Positions 24,701-37,015 are shown, numbered from the stretch's first letter. The stretch: DNA of 64,000 nt from Gnetum montanum (GCA_015680685.1 MNCI01024072.1:302645-366644); one strand, 5' to 3'. Notes: generated by a model not told the origin, from the letters alone. Made by a program: numbers and translations.

Positions 24701-26352
24701 GCCAGTTGATTACAAAATGCTAAGACCAGGAACAATGGTAAAGGGCAGTGTGTGTCATAATTGCGGTATCTATCTATCTTTGCATGGATGATGACAAATC
24801 CGACAAAATGTTTGATGCTTCTCTTCACCTAACCCTTCTCCCTTTACGACAGACCCCTCCTCCGGCTCTCCTCCTCCTCATCTGCACAACCCTAAAACTC
24901 CAACAAGCAACAGCTGCAGCTGCAGCATTTCAAACACACAACCAAACCAAATCTTAAATCTGAGAGCATTTGGGTTGATTTTATTTTCAATTTTTTGCTT
25001 TCGGGGCTTGCATTTTTTGGAATGTCCCACCAGCAGCACCTCCCCTCCACCATAGTCTCTCTCCCTTGCATGTCCAGCAAAAGATTGATGATAGCGAAGT
25101 CACAAGCAAAGTCTCGTACTGTTTCCTTTATTTGTTTTTGTCTTTTTAAGGGAAGCCATGCACTGTTATTGTTGTGCACAGCAAAGCAAAGATGGGATGC
25201 ATTGATGGATCGGATGATGAATTAATGGATGGATTGACAGATGGAAATGTGAAAAGGGAAATCAATGGCTCCTTCTCTCTTTCTCTTTTTTCATTTTTAT
25301 TTTTCTTTCTCTCTACACACAGGATTACTTTGAAAAGAGAAACATTTGTGCAAAAATGGTTTTTGCTGTTCCGGGGTAGTTCATTACAAACATTGCGGAG
25401 TGTGTAAACTTAGTTTGAATCATTTCATCGTATGCCGTGTCCATCCCTCCTTGACCTAACCTTCTTTCTATCTCGCCATCTCTTTTTGCCATTAACGAAC
25501 AAACTAGGCTATCCTGCGAAATGCAATCAACAACCATGATGAGAAACTTGAAATGTGCTTTTATCTTACTGTTGTTCCTCCATTGGGACCTTTAAGGAAA
25601 CAAAAGGAAGGGGACCTTTGCTTGGTTGTATGATTTTATTGAAATAAATAGTAGCATCTTCCCTCTGGTTTACCTATCAATTTGGACACCTTGATTTCCA
25701 ACACCCTGACGCCCACATTCAATGCTTTTCTATGCATTAATTAACTTTTTCAAATAAATAGATATTTAATTTTAGTAATGCAAATAATATTTATTGCTTT
25801 ATGTTCCTTTAATTTTTGGTTTACATTTGTACCTTACATCCTCTAACTTTAGGTTCCTTGAGACAAGAGATTAGTTTATAAGTTCATAACCCATTGAAGA
25901 TATAGTAAATTATCCATTTACTCAACTTAATGGATTAAGTTGAAATGTACATATATAACATAAATATTTATTAATTCATAAAGGCATATACAACTTTAAT
26001 ATTAGTTAACAAACTAATAAATTACTAATGGAGCTATAATTTCATTAACATAGAATATTATGTTAAATAGTAAACTATCTAAACATTAAAAATTTCATTA
26101 ACATAGAATGCTAGTTTCAGCTACTTACTAACTAAACATAAGTAACCAATGCTACATGTGTCATTGTGAAAACATATATCATACTAGGCTTTCTCAAGTC
26201 TCAATAATCAACACAAGTAACCGATGTCACAAGCAACATCAACAAACATCTATACCATGTACTATACCATGTAGACACGTCACAATCATGAGCCACAAGC
26301 TAAGCAACTTGTGCTACCTAACCTTGCATGTATGCACATATATCATAGATGG
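24701..26352. other. Promoter side of GRF grading into AT-rich sequence
   Basis: 24701-25620 is mixed-composition sequence and may carry promoter elements. From about 25700 it becomes AT-rich without protein motifs. No separate gene is recognised. Confidence 0.45.
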
Positions 26353-27173
26353 TGATGAAGCATGTTTTTGTTTGCTCGGACGTTAGGTATCCAACATCGG
26401 AGCCTCAACGTTGGAGCCCAAATGCAACGTCGGGGGGTATACGCTAGCCTATAAATATAGCACCTCAGCTCTCAATTTGGCATGAGTTTTTCATAGTTTT
26501 GTCAATAAAGTAGCCAAATTCTTGTAGTTTTATTTCGTAATCAAAAAGAACAGTTAGTGAGTGCCCACAAAGTGGATCTGAGTCAATTGTATGAAGCCTT
26601 ATTCAATTGGCAATGTATCTAGACATATTTCATGAACGGCAATAAGATCGAGATTGATGCTTATTCATTGCAGCACTTTAACTTAGACTAGATTTACTTT
26701 TTATGTACTTAGTTAATATTTACATTTTCATGCATGTTAATTAATTAGGCACATAAGTACGATCACTTCGAGCATGCGTATGACTCTTGGTAATCCTAGC
26801 AACACTTAACATTTGGTAACCCAGCAACATTATATGTGCTCAGGATGTGCATGGGAAGTGGGATCGGATACTTATGTTAGGGTAGTTGATTATTAATTAG
26901 CAATTAGATTAGTTGAATTAATTATAAATTGAGTTTCAACATATTGTTAATCGTAAAACAATAAAATATAAAATAATAAAAATCATATGCCTCACTTTGG
27001 ACTAAACCATACGTGACAAAGCTACCACTAGTCCAAGTGGCAAGACAGCAAACTGTAATCAAGGCATAATAATCTAGATGCCACAACTAGTCCCATCCAC
27101 TGAATTCGGCCAAATCGTGCATGAATGCTTATGATTCGTATGGTTGGGCATAGGGGTACCTCACCACTCATTA
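26353..27173 (+). mobile_element. Solo LTR with near-intact target duplication
   Basis: Starts TGATGAAG and ends ACTCATTA. It has TATAAATA at 26450-26457 and the family 3' signature GGTTGGGCATAGGGGTACCTC. The flanking bases are GATGG (26348-26352) and AATGG (27174-27178), a 5-bp target-site duplication with one transition. No primer-binding site or internal sequence follows, so this is a solo LTR left by LTR-LTR recombination. Its U5 contains CTAAACCATACGTGACAAAG, shared with the LTRs ending at 60129 and 62822. Confidence 0.85.
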
Positions 27174-27796
27174 AATGGTCACAAGGAACTTGTGCTACAT
27201 GACCCTACACATAATACATACACATTGCATGACACAATAGACCATCATTCATATGACTTGTGATGAGGTTACCAAGCTATTCATGCCATAGTATGCATAT
27301 CATGATACTGTATCTATAGACTTGTCCATAAACACCATGGCTATGTCCCAAACATGAACCATTGTGCACATGTCTAAACATACACATTACAAATGGCCCA
27401 TAATGTATGCCATGCATAAATAGCGTACAAGCAGACATTTACATCACACCTGTGATATGCATTACATCATATAACTATCTAGAAGATTTAAGATTCATAC
27501 ATTCACATCAACCATGATCTCATAACATCGAAACCATAGATAGAAATCTTTATGCTAACCATGATCAAGTCACTACTAATTTGTGACTTGTGGATGGCTC
27601 CATTTTTGTGGACCATGACTCTTCCATGACTTGCAATGAGGTTGTAGCCTTCACTACAAGTCCCTCGTGAGTGCCTCATAACTTGTAGTAGAGTAGTAAG
27701 GCTTCACTGTGAGTGGGTTGCAACTCGCACCCTTCTCACACTTTGCGCACATGACCTAAATATGTGAGTTTCATAACTCAAATTATTTACTAAATC

Positions 27797-28850
27797 CTAA
27801 TGCAACTAGGCCGCAAATCAACTATGACATGTAGTTTGCAAAGAAGTTATGTCGAAAATTGTCAAAATAACCTAGGCATCATGCCAAACTTGAAATTGCA
27901 ACCCAAAAATTGAATCGAAGCACTATAATGGATCCCTATAGTCTTTAATAGGATTTGTGATGTACAACATCCATTAACATGCTTATACCAAGCATTGAAC
28001 ATACAAATCCATATGAAAATACAATATAACCATGACATGAAAAATCTAAATAACATAGAAACATTTGAATATTTACTCATCTCATACTCCTATGCACATG
28101 AGGACAAACACATTAATCTCAAAAGGAGAAATATAAGAAAGGCAAAGGAAATCCACTAATTGCAACTAAAGTCCACAAAAGTATAAAATGATTATGGAAA
28201 ATTCAAAACACAAATAGGAATTTGTCTCTAACTAACTAACTCATGAACCTAAACATATGAAATAACAAGAAGCCCAATTCCAACTCCCAAATGATTCCAT
28301 AGGCTTAGAGCATGTATAAGGAATTAATAATGGCAACTGAACTACAAACTAGCTATGACTCATAGTTTGCAAAGAAGTGTTGAAAATTGTCAAAAACAAC
28401 CTAGACATCATGACAAACTTGAAAATTCAATTAAAGCACTACGATTGATCCCTATAGTTCTCAATAGGATCTATGATGTTCAACATCCATCATCATACTT
28501 ACACTAGTTTTTGAAAATACGAATATATGTGAAAGTACATCATAATCACGATATGCAAAATCTAAATAGCATGCTAAACATTTAAATCTCTACACATCCC
28601 ATATTCCCATGCAAATGAGGACAAACACATGAATCTTGGAAGGAGAAATAAGAGAAAGGCAAAGGAAATCCACTAATCGCAATTGAACTCCACGAAAGTC
28701 TAAAATGATTGTAGAAATTTCAAAGCACAAATAGAACTCTATCCTAAACCAACTAGCCTCCAAACCTAAACACAAGAAACAACAAGCCTAATTCCAACTC
28801 CTAAATGATTCCATGGGCTTAGAACATGCACGAGAAATCAACAATGAAGA
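27797..28850. repeat. Tandem duplication, ~531-bp period
   Basis: Copy 1 (27797-28327) and copy 2 (28328 to about 28850) share long blocks: TAGTTTGCAAAGAAG at 27832 and 28363, 'GATCCCTATAGT..T.AATAGGAT', and 'CCAATTCCAACTCC.AAATGATTCCAT'. The function is unknown; it may be a satellite-like piece or part of a larger repeat. The remaining stretch 27174-27796 shows nothing identifiable. Confidence 0.8.
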
Positions 28851-28980
28851 TTTAGTAGAATACACAGGCAAAAGACACAATGTCAAAAAGGAAATGAAAA
28901 GAAAATATAATTTTTTAATGTATTATATTTAAAATATAATGATCATATTCCACAAATATTTTCATAAATCTCTTTATAAC

Positions 28981-29825
28981 TGATGAGCCGCAATATCGCG
29001 TACACGATATCGCATCCGCCATGCTATATCACATACGCGATATCGCGTCCTGCCTCATCTTCTATAAATAAGAGGGGGTGCCCTTGGTTTCACATAGTTA
29101 GACTTAGACCTTTAGCCAAATTCTTGCAATTTTGTTATTCCAAAGTTAGAATTATTTTTGTGTGCCCGCAGTAGGATTCATAGAGTGAACGGATCTTTAT
29201 TCAAACAAGTTGTACCTAAGCACAATTTTGTGTACGAAAATAAAGACAAACTTTATGATAAACCTTGCAACATACAGATTAAGCTAATTAGTAATTAATG
29301 ATTGTTTAATGCTTTCTTGGTTAATTAATATCTTTCTCAACCTTCAACCCCCTTAGTTAAATACACTCAGCATGACGACTTCGAGCATGTGTGTAGCACT
29401 TGGTAACCCAGTAACAATTAGCGTTTAGTAATACCAGCAGTGTTGCATTGGTTCAAGATGTGTACACCAAGTGGGAATAGATACTGGTGTTAGGAACATT
29501 TAGAAACTAGTTAATGAATAGTTAACGTAAGTTAGTCACTTAGTTCTCTCTCCCTTTCCTTTATTAGTAGAAGACATAAAAAGACAAAAAGCTATAAAAA
29601 TCATATAACTCAAGCTTACTTAACCATACAACTGTGACAATACAAGTAAGTTTGGGATGACGACAATTGATTAACCCTAAGTGTTCCATTAAGGCGCGTA
29701 AGCACTTAGTTCTTGGAGTTTGACCAAATTGCGCGTGAAACGCTCGTATTTGTATTAAGGCATGTAAGCACTTAGTCTTTGGAGTCCTTGGAGTGGCAAG
29801 TGTAGGGGTACCTCGCTACTCATCA
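28981..29825 (+). repeat. E2 5' LTR (845 bp)
   Basis: Starts TGATGAGC and ends ACTCATCA. U3 has GATATC palindromes at about 29005 and 29039; TATAAATA lies at 29063-29070. It is longer than the 3' LTR (807 bp) because a 'TTAAGGC..GTAAGCACTTAGT' block near 29691 is partly duplicated near 29756. By eye the two LTRs are roughly 85-90% identical, so the insertion is old. Confidence 0.9.
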
Positions 29826-29826
29826 T

Positions 29827-29844
29827 TGGTGTCGTTGCCAAGGA
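29827..29844 (+). other. E2 primer-binding site (tRNA-Asp type)
   Basis: TGGTGTCGTTGCCAAGGA, one base after the LTR. Fourteen of 18 bases match the tRNA-Asp-type site TGGCGCCGTTGCCGGGGA; the four differences are all transitions (C-to-T or G-to-A). Confidence 0.75.
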
Positions 29845-29969
29845 CTTAGTTGTTTGTGTGCTACGTAGAACATAGGAAATCATTCATATCGTTGGAACGT
29901 TAGAATGAACCCTTAGGGTTAATCAAAAGAAGATAAGATAGTGGTACATTGCACACCGAACAAAACAAA

Positions 29970-31910
29970 ATGTCTTCTTCTTCGCATAAGAGCACTTCAC
30001 TGCCTAGGACTAACACAAGAGGTAGTCGGCAGCATAATACACGTAACCAAGATCCACCAGTTCCTCAACAGTTTCGTGTGGTATATACTCATCCTGACGA
30101 GTATGTACCTGATTTCACCTTTATTCTCCACCAAGATGAACAATTGCATTGGAGAGACTTGGAGGGTAACATAGTGTTGCCTCCAGACCGATCAGTCCCA
30201 AACATGCTCCTTCGTGCTCTCACATGAATAGGCATGCCACTTTTATACGTAGAATAATACGTTGCATGTGATCATGACACAAGGGGTTATCATCCCACAG
30301 AAGCGCAATGTCAAAGGGACTTGCAACAGGAGAGATACCATACATCCTTGAAGGGTAAATGGCCCTATAACGCTTTGCATGTTTTGAGCAAAATTGAGGA
30401 CGATGAACCTACTCCAATAGGTTCCCCACGAAACGACGTTCCTCCTCCTAACAATGGTCAAGAGGTAATGTATTAGAACCTCCACTCCACTATTCACAAC
30501 CCTAGTTCTGATCCCCATGAACACGAAGTGTTCAACAAAGAAACACGAACACACGATAAGGATGGACGTTCTGATCGTGATCACGATCAAGGCCGAGACC
30601 ACCAAAGAGAAGTTAGATAACACAGTCATGGTGATGGTTCTTCTTCTTCTTCACCATCATCATCACCTTCACCCTCTCCTTCAGTGTTCGGACGCAGTCA
30701 TAGGGAAACCAATCGTGAGGATAAGGGAAAACACAGTGAAAAACATTGACGAGACAGTTGAGAATGAGGATGAGGGCATTCTAAAGAATCAAGGCATAGA
30801 AGAAGGGAGAGTAGGGAACTGTGTAGACACCATAGACACTATGAACAAGATGATCAAGAAGAACCCCTACTTGCAACCAGAAGCATGCTAGATATAATGG
30901 AGGTCGTAAGAGTTCCAACAAGGCACCAAAAGGATAGTAGGATCAAGAGGTTAGACATGAAAAACATCCCACGATTTGAAGTGGGATACAACGCTAATCC
31001 TCAAAATCATTTACAAGCATTCCACGATACATGTGCCTTGCAAAACATAGAAAACAAATGGCAAAAACTAAAGTTGTTCCCAAGGACACTAGTGAAAGAA
31101 GCTAAAAGCTGGTACCGATCCTTAGAACTGGAATCCATTCAGAGGTGGAGTACAATGTTAGAACTATTCAATAATAAGTACCAAACGTACTCCTGACTGT
31201 CTAACCTGCGGAAGCAAATCCAAGGATGGAAGCAAGGAAATCATGAACCCTTGGATGCTGTCATGGGTCGCTATTACGCATTGTTACATCGTTGCCCTGG
31301 CCATGGTTATTCACAGCGAGATCAACTACGCCATCTCGTGGATGGACTTAGGCATGAAACAAGAAGAATCCTTGGGACGTACGCCCAAGGAAGGTTATTA
31401 GAGCTTAGGTCTCATCAAATTCATAGATTACTAGAGTAAGTAGCCAAAGAAGAAGGTGAGCTATGAAAGAGAGAAAGTGCGAAAGAATACAATCGAGATC
31501 CTTCCCTCCGAAAAAGGGGAGTGAGATTTTGTGAGGAAGAAGAAGAGTCGCCACTCGAAGAGATGGTGAATAGGAAAACTTTACCACTCCAAAAGTTAAC
31601 AACAGAAGTATCAACAAAGGTAGACCAAATGTGGGACTCCCTGAATAGTAGGTTTGAAACTGTTTTTAAGATTGTAAAGGAGTCTAGGGAGCGAGGTAGT
31701 GACCACGACAAAAAGAAAAAGAGAGAAGTGGAAAATGCACGTAACAATGGTAAGGGCAAAATGGCCATCACAGAAGAGGTTGTGGATTTAGACACGGACA
31801 ATGATGGTGGATGCAAGATATGCCAATACAACCATCCTAAGGGATGTTGCCCAGTGATCTCACATCTACAAGAGTCTGGGGTGTATGCACTCAACCCATG
31901 ACTAAACAAA
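29970..31910 (+). pseudogene. E2 gag remnant
   Basis: Gag in several open blocks split by stops and shifts. 29970-30227 starts at an ATG and holds FRVVYTHPDEYVPDFTFILHQDEQ, matching E1. 30885-31196 holds IKRLDMKNIPRFEVGYN and AKSWYRSLE, the gag capsid core. 31251-31439 continues with AVMGRYYALLHRCPGHGY. 31521-31901 is a Lys/Glu-rich segment ending in a zinc-knuckle variant (CKICQYNHPKGCC) and HLQESGVYALNP. The knuckle spacing (C-x2-C-x3-H-x4-C) departs from the canonical CCHC pattern (C-x2-C-x4-H-x4-C). This protein would package element RNA into virus-like particles. Confidence 0.85.
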
Positions 31911-32519
31911 TGGCAAGCACCCCAATGGTTACCTTATCCCCAAGGTAACCCAAGGTAGTTCCACCAACCTTCAACATATTATCCAAGTGGAGCTCCACCA
32001 CAACTCGTTGAGCAACATCAATAGTGGCAATATCCACAGTCATGGGGGATGCCACCACCAAGGCAACAATACCCCTACTGGCAACCTTACCCATATGACT
32101 ACTACATGCAGCATCCAATCTCTCCACGTGACTCTATTAGTCACGTTACACCACAACATCACTATCAAGCTTGTGAGTATTATAGAACTCATTCTCCTAG
32201 GGAAGATAACCCACAAACATACCATTCTTCAAATCTATTCGTAGCTCTCACACCAATAGCTCCATTACCACCGGCTCCAGCAATGCAAGGGGAACTCCCT
32301 ACTCAACTGCAGCAACACAATGCCATAAGGGCTGTAAATCCTCAACCCGCTATTGGTTCTGACAATCGTATGAAGAAAAGACCTTTCTTCAGAGCCAACA
32401 GTCCAACCAAGCCCTTACAACCACAAGTTGTTGAACCTCTAAATGCTTCAGAGCTCCCTTCAAACCAAACACCGAGCTCAACGCATATGGTTATGTTAAC
32501 ACATGTCGTAATTGATTAG
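31911..32519 (+). pseudogene. E2 gag-protease spacer
   Basis: Pro/Gln/His/Tyr-rich low-complexity open frame (mainly 32049-32519), including PYWQPYPYDYY and RMKKRPFFRANSPTKP. The same position in E1 (about 5900-6430) is similarly low-complexity and also contains a KKRPFF-like segment. No domain recognised. Confidence 0.6.
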
Positions 32520-32995
32520 ATCAAGGTTGGCCACCTTCTCAGGAAATTCTCTAATCCTAAAAGCCCTCTAATCTATCTCCAAATTGTTGGGAATGAGCCA
32601 TGCAAAGCTCTTCTAGATTCAGGTTTCGAAGTCAACTTAATATCACAAGAAATACACAAAGCCTAGAACCTGCCTCCATTAAGGAAGAGCAATATTCGCC
32701 TAAAGCTAGTTGACCAGTCCATCACTATTCCCTTGGGACTGGTGGAGGACATCGTCACCAGTGTGTGTGGGTGATCGTACCCAGCTGATTTCCTAGTGAT
32801 ACAAGTGAATAATGGTAAAGGGGACTTCCTAATAATAATGGGAAGGGCATGGCTAAGTACTATTAATGCATGCCTAGGAATCCACGATCTTTCCCTGGAA
32901 ATATCTAAGGAGAACACTTTTGGAAAGATCGAGAAGAAGAAGGTTCCATGCATCACATACAATGATACAGGGTGCAATTACATGCAGAGATCATA
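32520..32995 (+). pseudogene. E2 aspartic protease remnant
   Basis: Contains CKALLDSGFEVNLIS (retropepsin D-S-G) and IIMGRAWLST, colinear with E1 5862-5410. At least two in-frame stops (after HKA and CG) break it. It would have matured the gag polyprotein. Confidence 0.85.
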
Positions 32996-32999
32996 GGTT

Positions 33000-33300
33000 G
33001 TGCAAAGTTCAGCATTGCCTGCATGCAACCGGTGTGCACAAGATATTAATATACAAAGGTGCCGGTATGTAGCAGCCACACAATAAGAAGACACCTAGTG
33101 GTTGATAGCTGATCAAGAGAGCAACTCATTAACGTGCATGGAACTAACTAAGGGAATAACTTGTGCTTACATCGAAAGCATAGATGCACTAGAGCAAGTC
33201 CGTTGCCAACTTCCAAGCCTTAACCTTGAAAACATCAACTGGGGGAAGTTGGAAATTCCTAAAAAATTCAAACAAGAGCTCTGATAAGAGATTGTTAGTC
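33000..33300 (+). pseudogene. E2 protease-RT linker ending at deletion junction
   Basis: Homologous to E1 5352-5080: MELTKGITCAYIESIDALEQV corresponds to MELTKSLTCTYVISMDELEKV in E1. It ends WGKLEIPKKFKQEL and two stops. Immediately afterwards the sequence resembles the segment that follows integrase in E1 and E3 (KPFHEC..., then FQLSHGGDDN). The RT-RNase H-integrase deletion junction is therefore within about 33283-33310. Confidence 0.75.
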
Positions 33301-33310
33301 AATGTGCAAC

Positions 33311-35322
33311 AGACCAAACCCTTCCATGAATGTAGAACGATCAGTGTACATAACACCTCTGAGAAGGGACGACCCTGCTCACTATTTCGAATCTCCCCCT
33401 TCCAACTTAGTCATGGGGGAGATGACAACCTCTTCTAACTATTTGAGGCCCTCAGTTCCTTTTTAAGTTTTTGTTTTACACATTTTTGTTTTACAAATTT
33501 CTTTAACTTTTCTTGTTTTTGTTTTGCAACATCGTTGGTACTTTTTCATTTCTTTGTGTGATTGTTTGTTTTGTTTGTTTTTGTTTTTGTTTTGTTATAT
33601 TCGTCACCTAATAAGTGCTCCTAATGGTGGTATGAACTGTATTCTATTGATTGCTAATATTTGGTTTTTACCTTTGAGTTATAATGTTGATACTAAGGTA
33701 TGGTTCTTTTGATATAACAGGCAATGAGTCCATGTCATCCATGCATTCATAAATTTCTATGGTATTTCTTGGCTTGGATCTGTATAGTCCCTTTCTTTAA
33801 TAATAAAACCATTAACAAATTAGTGACTGGGCATTTCTCAAACTAAGGAAGAACTCAAGGACTGAAAAGGGTGTGACTTCAAGGGGATTTGATGCATTTG
33901 TGCTAGCTATTCTCTTAGGTGCTTGGATGTTTTCTTCTTGAGTTTTGCTTACCATTCCAATGTTGCTCCATTATTGGGAAGTTGAGCCAATAAAAATAAG
34001 TCTTTGCATGGTGTGGTTCTCATGCAACAAAAAAAAAACAGTGAGAATTCAAAGCACACACTTTAGAAAAAATAATTATTTTGGCTACAAGCACTGGTTA
34101 TGGAACTAAACAAACATGTTCCCTCTAACTAAGGTCCTTTCTCGCTTCCTACTTTTCCCTTTCTCGTTTCCTTGGAATGGTGGTGACTCTTTAGCGGAAG
34201 CATTCTTTTTACTTCAAGTGGATGGATTGGCCAAGTGTATTAATGCGAAGTCACTGGATGTGGATTCTTTGAGGCTAGATTTGGAATGAGATCTACTCAA
34301 TCACATTAATAATACATACACAAGGGGCTGTACACCACCTTGTTCTTGGAACTCCATTCCATTCTCTTCTCCTCATCATTCTTTCTTCATTTTCCACCTC
34401 ATTGCTGATTGTATCAGTAGTCTATATTTTGGTTGATGCATTGTTTTCTTTTTGGTGAATTATTGTGGTTAAGACTTTAACTCTTGCTTCCAAATGACAT
34501 TTCTAGAGCCTATGGACTCTTTGAATGTGGGATTATCAAGGCATCAAGGGCATGCGCCTGCTTTGGGGAGGACCCACTGGCATTCCTATTTAGTACATTA
34601 GTTAACTTCTTTTCCTTAAACATTTTTGCAATCAACATTTGTTTTGTTCATTCCCATCTTTGACATCCATTTTATCTGCGTTGCCGTTGTTTCTTTTTCT
34701 CCATCTTTCTTATTCTTTATCTTTTTCCATTCTATCGCTACCGGAGGATCGCTCTTAGTCATGGGGGCCTTGGTCCAATTTTTTCAATTTTCCTAATCCC
34801 TACACCTTGGGTAGTCACCAGTGTTATATCTCTAAAATCCATATCAGCCATATCACAACCCAGCCAATGGACCTTACACTGAGGCAAGGTATCAACTGTA
34901 TTGTGATTTACTTATCCTTACTCATATGTGACTGTGTTGTGTGTGTAGATGACAATCATATAGCAATAGATGGACTTAGAAAAAACACTTAGGATGGACT
35001 AGTGCTGGAACAGTTGTGCAAGGAATAAGACTGATGGCACGGTTATAGATGGATAATGGAAGACGCAATGTTGGTGTCGGCAGCAACATGTCTTCTTTTC
35101 TCTCTCTCTCTTCTTTCTCAGCTGCCAAACAAGGTTGGATGTCAATTGTGTATAGTGTTTATTATTGTAGTCATGAACACTAATATTGTCATGTATTGTA
35201 ATGATTAATCCGTTCCCACATCATCCCATTCACCATTAGTTGTCATTCAAGTCAATAATCCCATACCTTCCCAATATCTTGTAAGGAACTCGAGGACAAG
35301 TTTTCATTCAGTCATGGGGGTA
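33311..35322 (+). other. E2 3' non-coding internal region and polypurine-like site
   Basis: No coding sequence. The motif AGTCATGGGGG occurs at 33409, 34757 and 35310. The last copy lies two bases before the 3' LTR, the position of the polypurine tract that primes plus-strand DNA synthesis. CT/TTTTG-rich stretches lie at 33460-33600 and 34620-34740. Confidence 0.6.
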
Positions 35323-36129
35323 TGATGAGTCGCGATATCGCGTATGCGATATCGCATTTGCCACGCGATATCACATACGCGATATCACGTCTTGCCTCAT
35401 CTTCTATAAATAAGAGGCAATGCCCTTGGTTCCACATAGTTAGACTTAGACCCTTAGTCAAATTCTTGTAGTTTTGTTATTCCAGAGTTAGAATTGTTTC
35501 TATGTGCCTGCAGTAGGAGTCATAGAGTGAACAGATCTTTATTCGAATAATATGTACCTAAGCACAATTTTGTGTACAGCAATAAAGATGAACTTTATGA
35601 TAAACCTTGCAGCATACAAATTAAGCTACTTAGTAATTAATGATTGGTTAATGCTTTCCTAGTTAATTAATATCTTTCTCAACCTTCAACCCCCTTAATT
35701 AAATACACTTAGTACGACCACTTTGAGCATGCGTGTAGCGCTTGGTAACCCAGTAACAATTAGTGTTTGGTAATCCTAGAAATGTTGCACTAGTTCAGGA
35801 TGTGTACGGCAAGTGGGAAAGGATATTGGTGTTAGGAACATTTAGAAACTAGTTAATGAATAGTTAACGTAAGTTAGTCACTTAGTTCTCTCTCCCTTTC
35901 CTTTATTAGCAGGAGACATAAAAAGACAAAAAGCTATAAAAATCATATACCTCAAGCTTACTTAACCATACAACCATGACAATACAAGTAAGTTTGGAAA
36001 GACAACGATTGATTAACCCTGAGTGTTCCATTAAGGCACATAAGCACTTAGTCCTTGGAGTTCGACTGGATCATGTGTGAAATGCTTGTATTCGTATGCT
36101 TGAGTGTAGGGGTACCTCGCCACTCATCA
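35323..36129 (+). repeat. E2 3' LTR (807 bp)
   Basis: Starts TGATGAGT and ends ACTCATCA, a perfect 8-bp terminal inverted repeat. U3 has four exact GATATC palindromes in its first 75 bp. TATAAATA lies at 35405-35412. Confidence 0.92.
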
Positions 36130-36893
36130 GTAATAAACATAAGCCAACTAATAAACTTGGGGTCAAATACTTATAACTCATACACATGGAATCCAAAACA
36201 AATCCAACAAAACCCATAATAAACTTAACACATGTACTAAACATCTATATACCATAAATATGATTAAGCATCACCAACCATAATAAACAACTCATATGCA
36301 TAAATGATAAATACAATACATAAAGCATAAACACATACTATTGCTCCTATCCCCAATCCTCCATCTTTATTAGTCTATATATATAACTAACAAATCTCAC
36401 AAGATTAGTATGTATCGTCATGTCATATAATGATAATGCAACATCATAATCATATCAAAATACCATAAAGCATAATAAAACATCATAAACATGTAATATC
36501 ATATGCTATCTAATCACATCCATGCCTACACACCTAATACCATACACGTAAAACCAAGCATAATACTATATCAAGGGATTGCGACAATGATTTTTCCTTA
36601 TAATACTATTTAAATAAAATTAAATTTTCATTTAAAAAGAGGTCAAGATTTTTGTAATGCCTTGTACCTAATACTTTGACCAAGCTATTTAGTAGGGTAA
36701 CAAAAAATAAACCACACTAAACAAAAAATCAATGAATTTTTTATATAAAAAATATAAAATACTTTGGAGACAATTATGAAAATCCTTCAACCCAATACAA
36801 GAAAGAATTGAATCAAAAAGATTCAAAGAAGTAAAATTTAAAAATAATATATTAAAAGAAGAATTGATTTATAACTCTAAATTAGTGTACGAA
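36130..36893. other. AT-rich sequence, nothing identified
   Basis: Rich in CATAA and AATCC motifs. No frame or repeat boundary recognised. Confidence 0.4.
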
Positions 36894-37015
36894 AAGTTAT
36901 CTTAGTAATAAGACTCTTAATTTGGAAACTCAAAGTTCTAGGTTTGACTCGAATGGGTAACATTGTGTTATAAGGTTATACTAAAGTTTCCTATTAGTTG
37001 TCTATCCAAAGGATA
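36894..37015 (+). repeat. tRNA-like short repeat (probable SINE), copy 1
   Basis: Has a weak box-A-like TTATCTTAGTAATAAG and a box-B-like GGTTTGACTCG at 36941-36951. The shared block 'GACTCTTAATTTG.AA.CTC.AAGT' links it to the copy at 62849-62979. Confidence 0.5.

Larger units (their letters stand above)
28981..36129 (+). mobile_element. E2: LTR retrotransposon with gag and protease only
   Basis: Complete LTR element of the gypsy type: 5' LTR 28981-29825, tRNA-Asp-type primer site 29827-29844, internal region, and 3' LTR 35323-36129. Flanks are ATAAC (left) and GTAAT (right), three of five identical with two transitions, consistent with a decayed target duplication. The internal region encodes gag, protease and the protease-RT linker, then passes directly into the 3' non-coding part. 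About 3.2 kb present in E1 between 5080 and about 1830 (RT, RNase H, integrase) are missing. It is thus a non-autonomous derivative, now also inactivated by stops. Confidence 0.9.
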
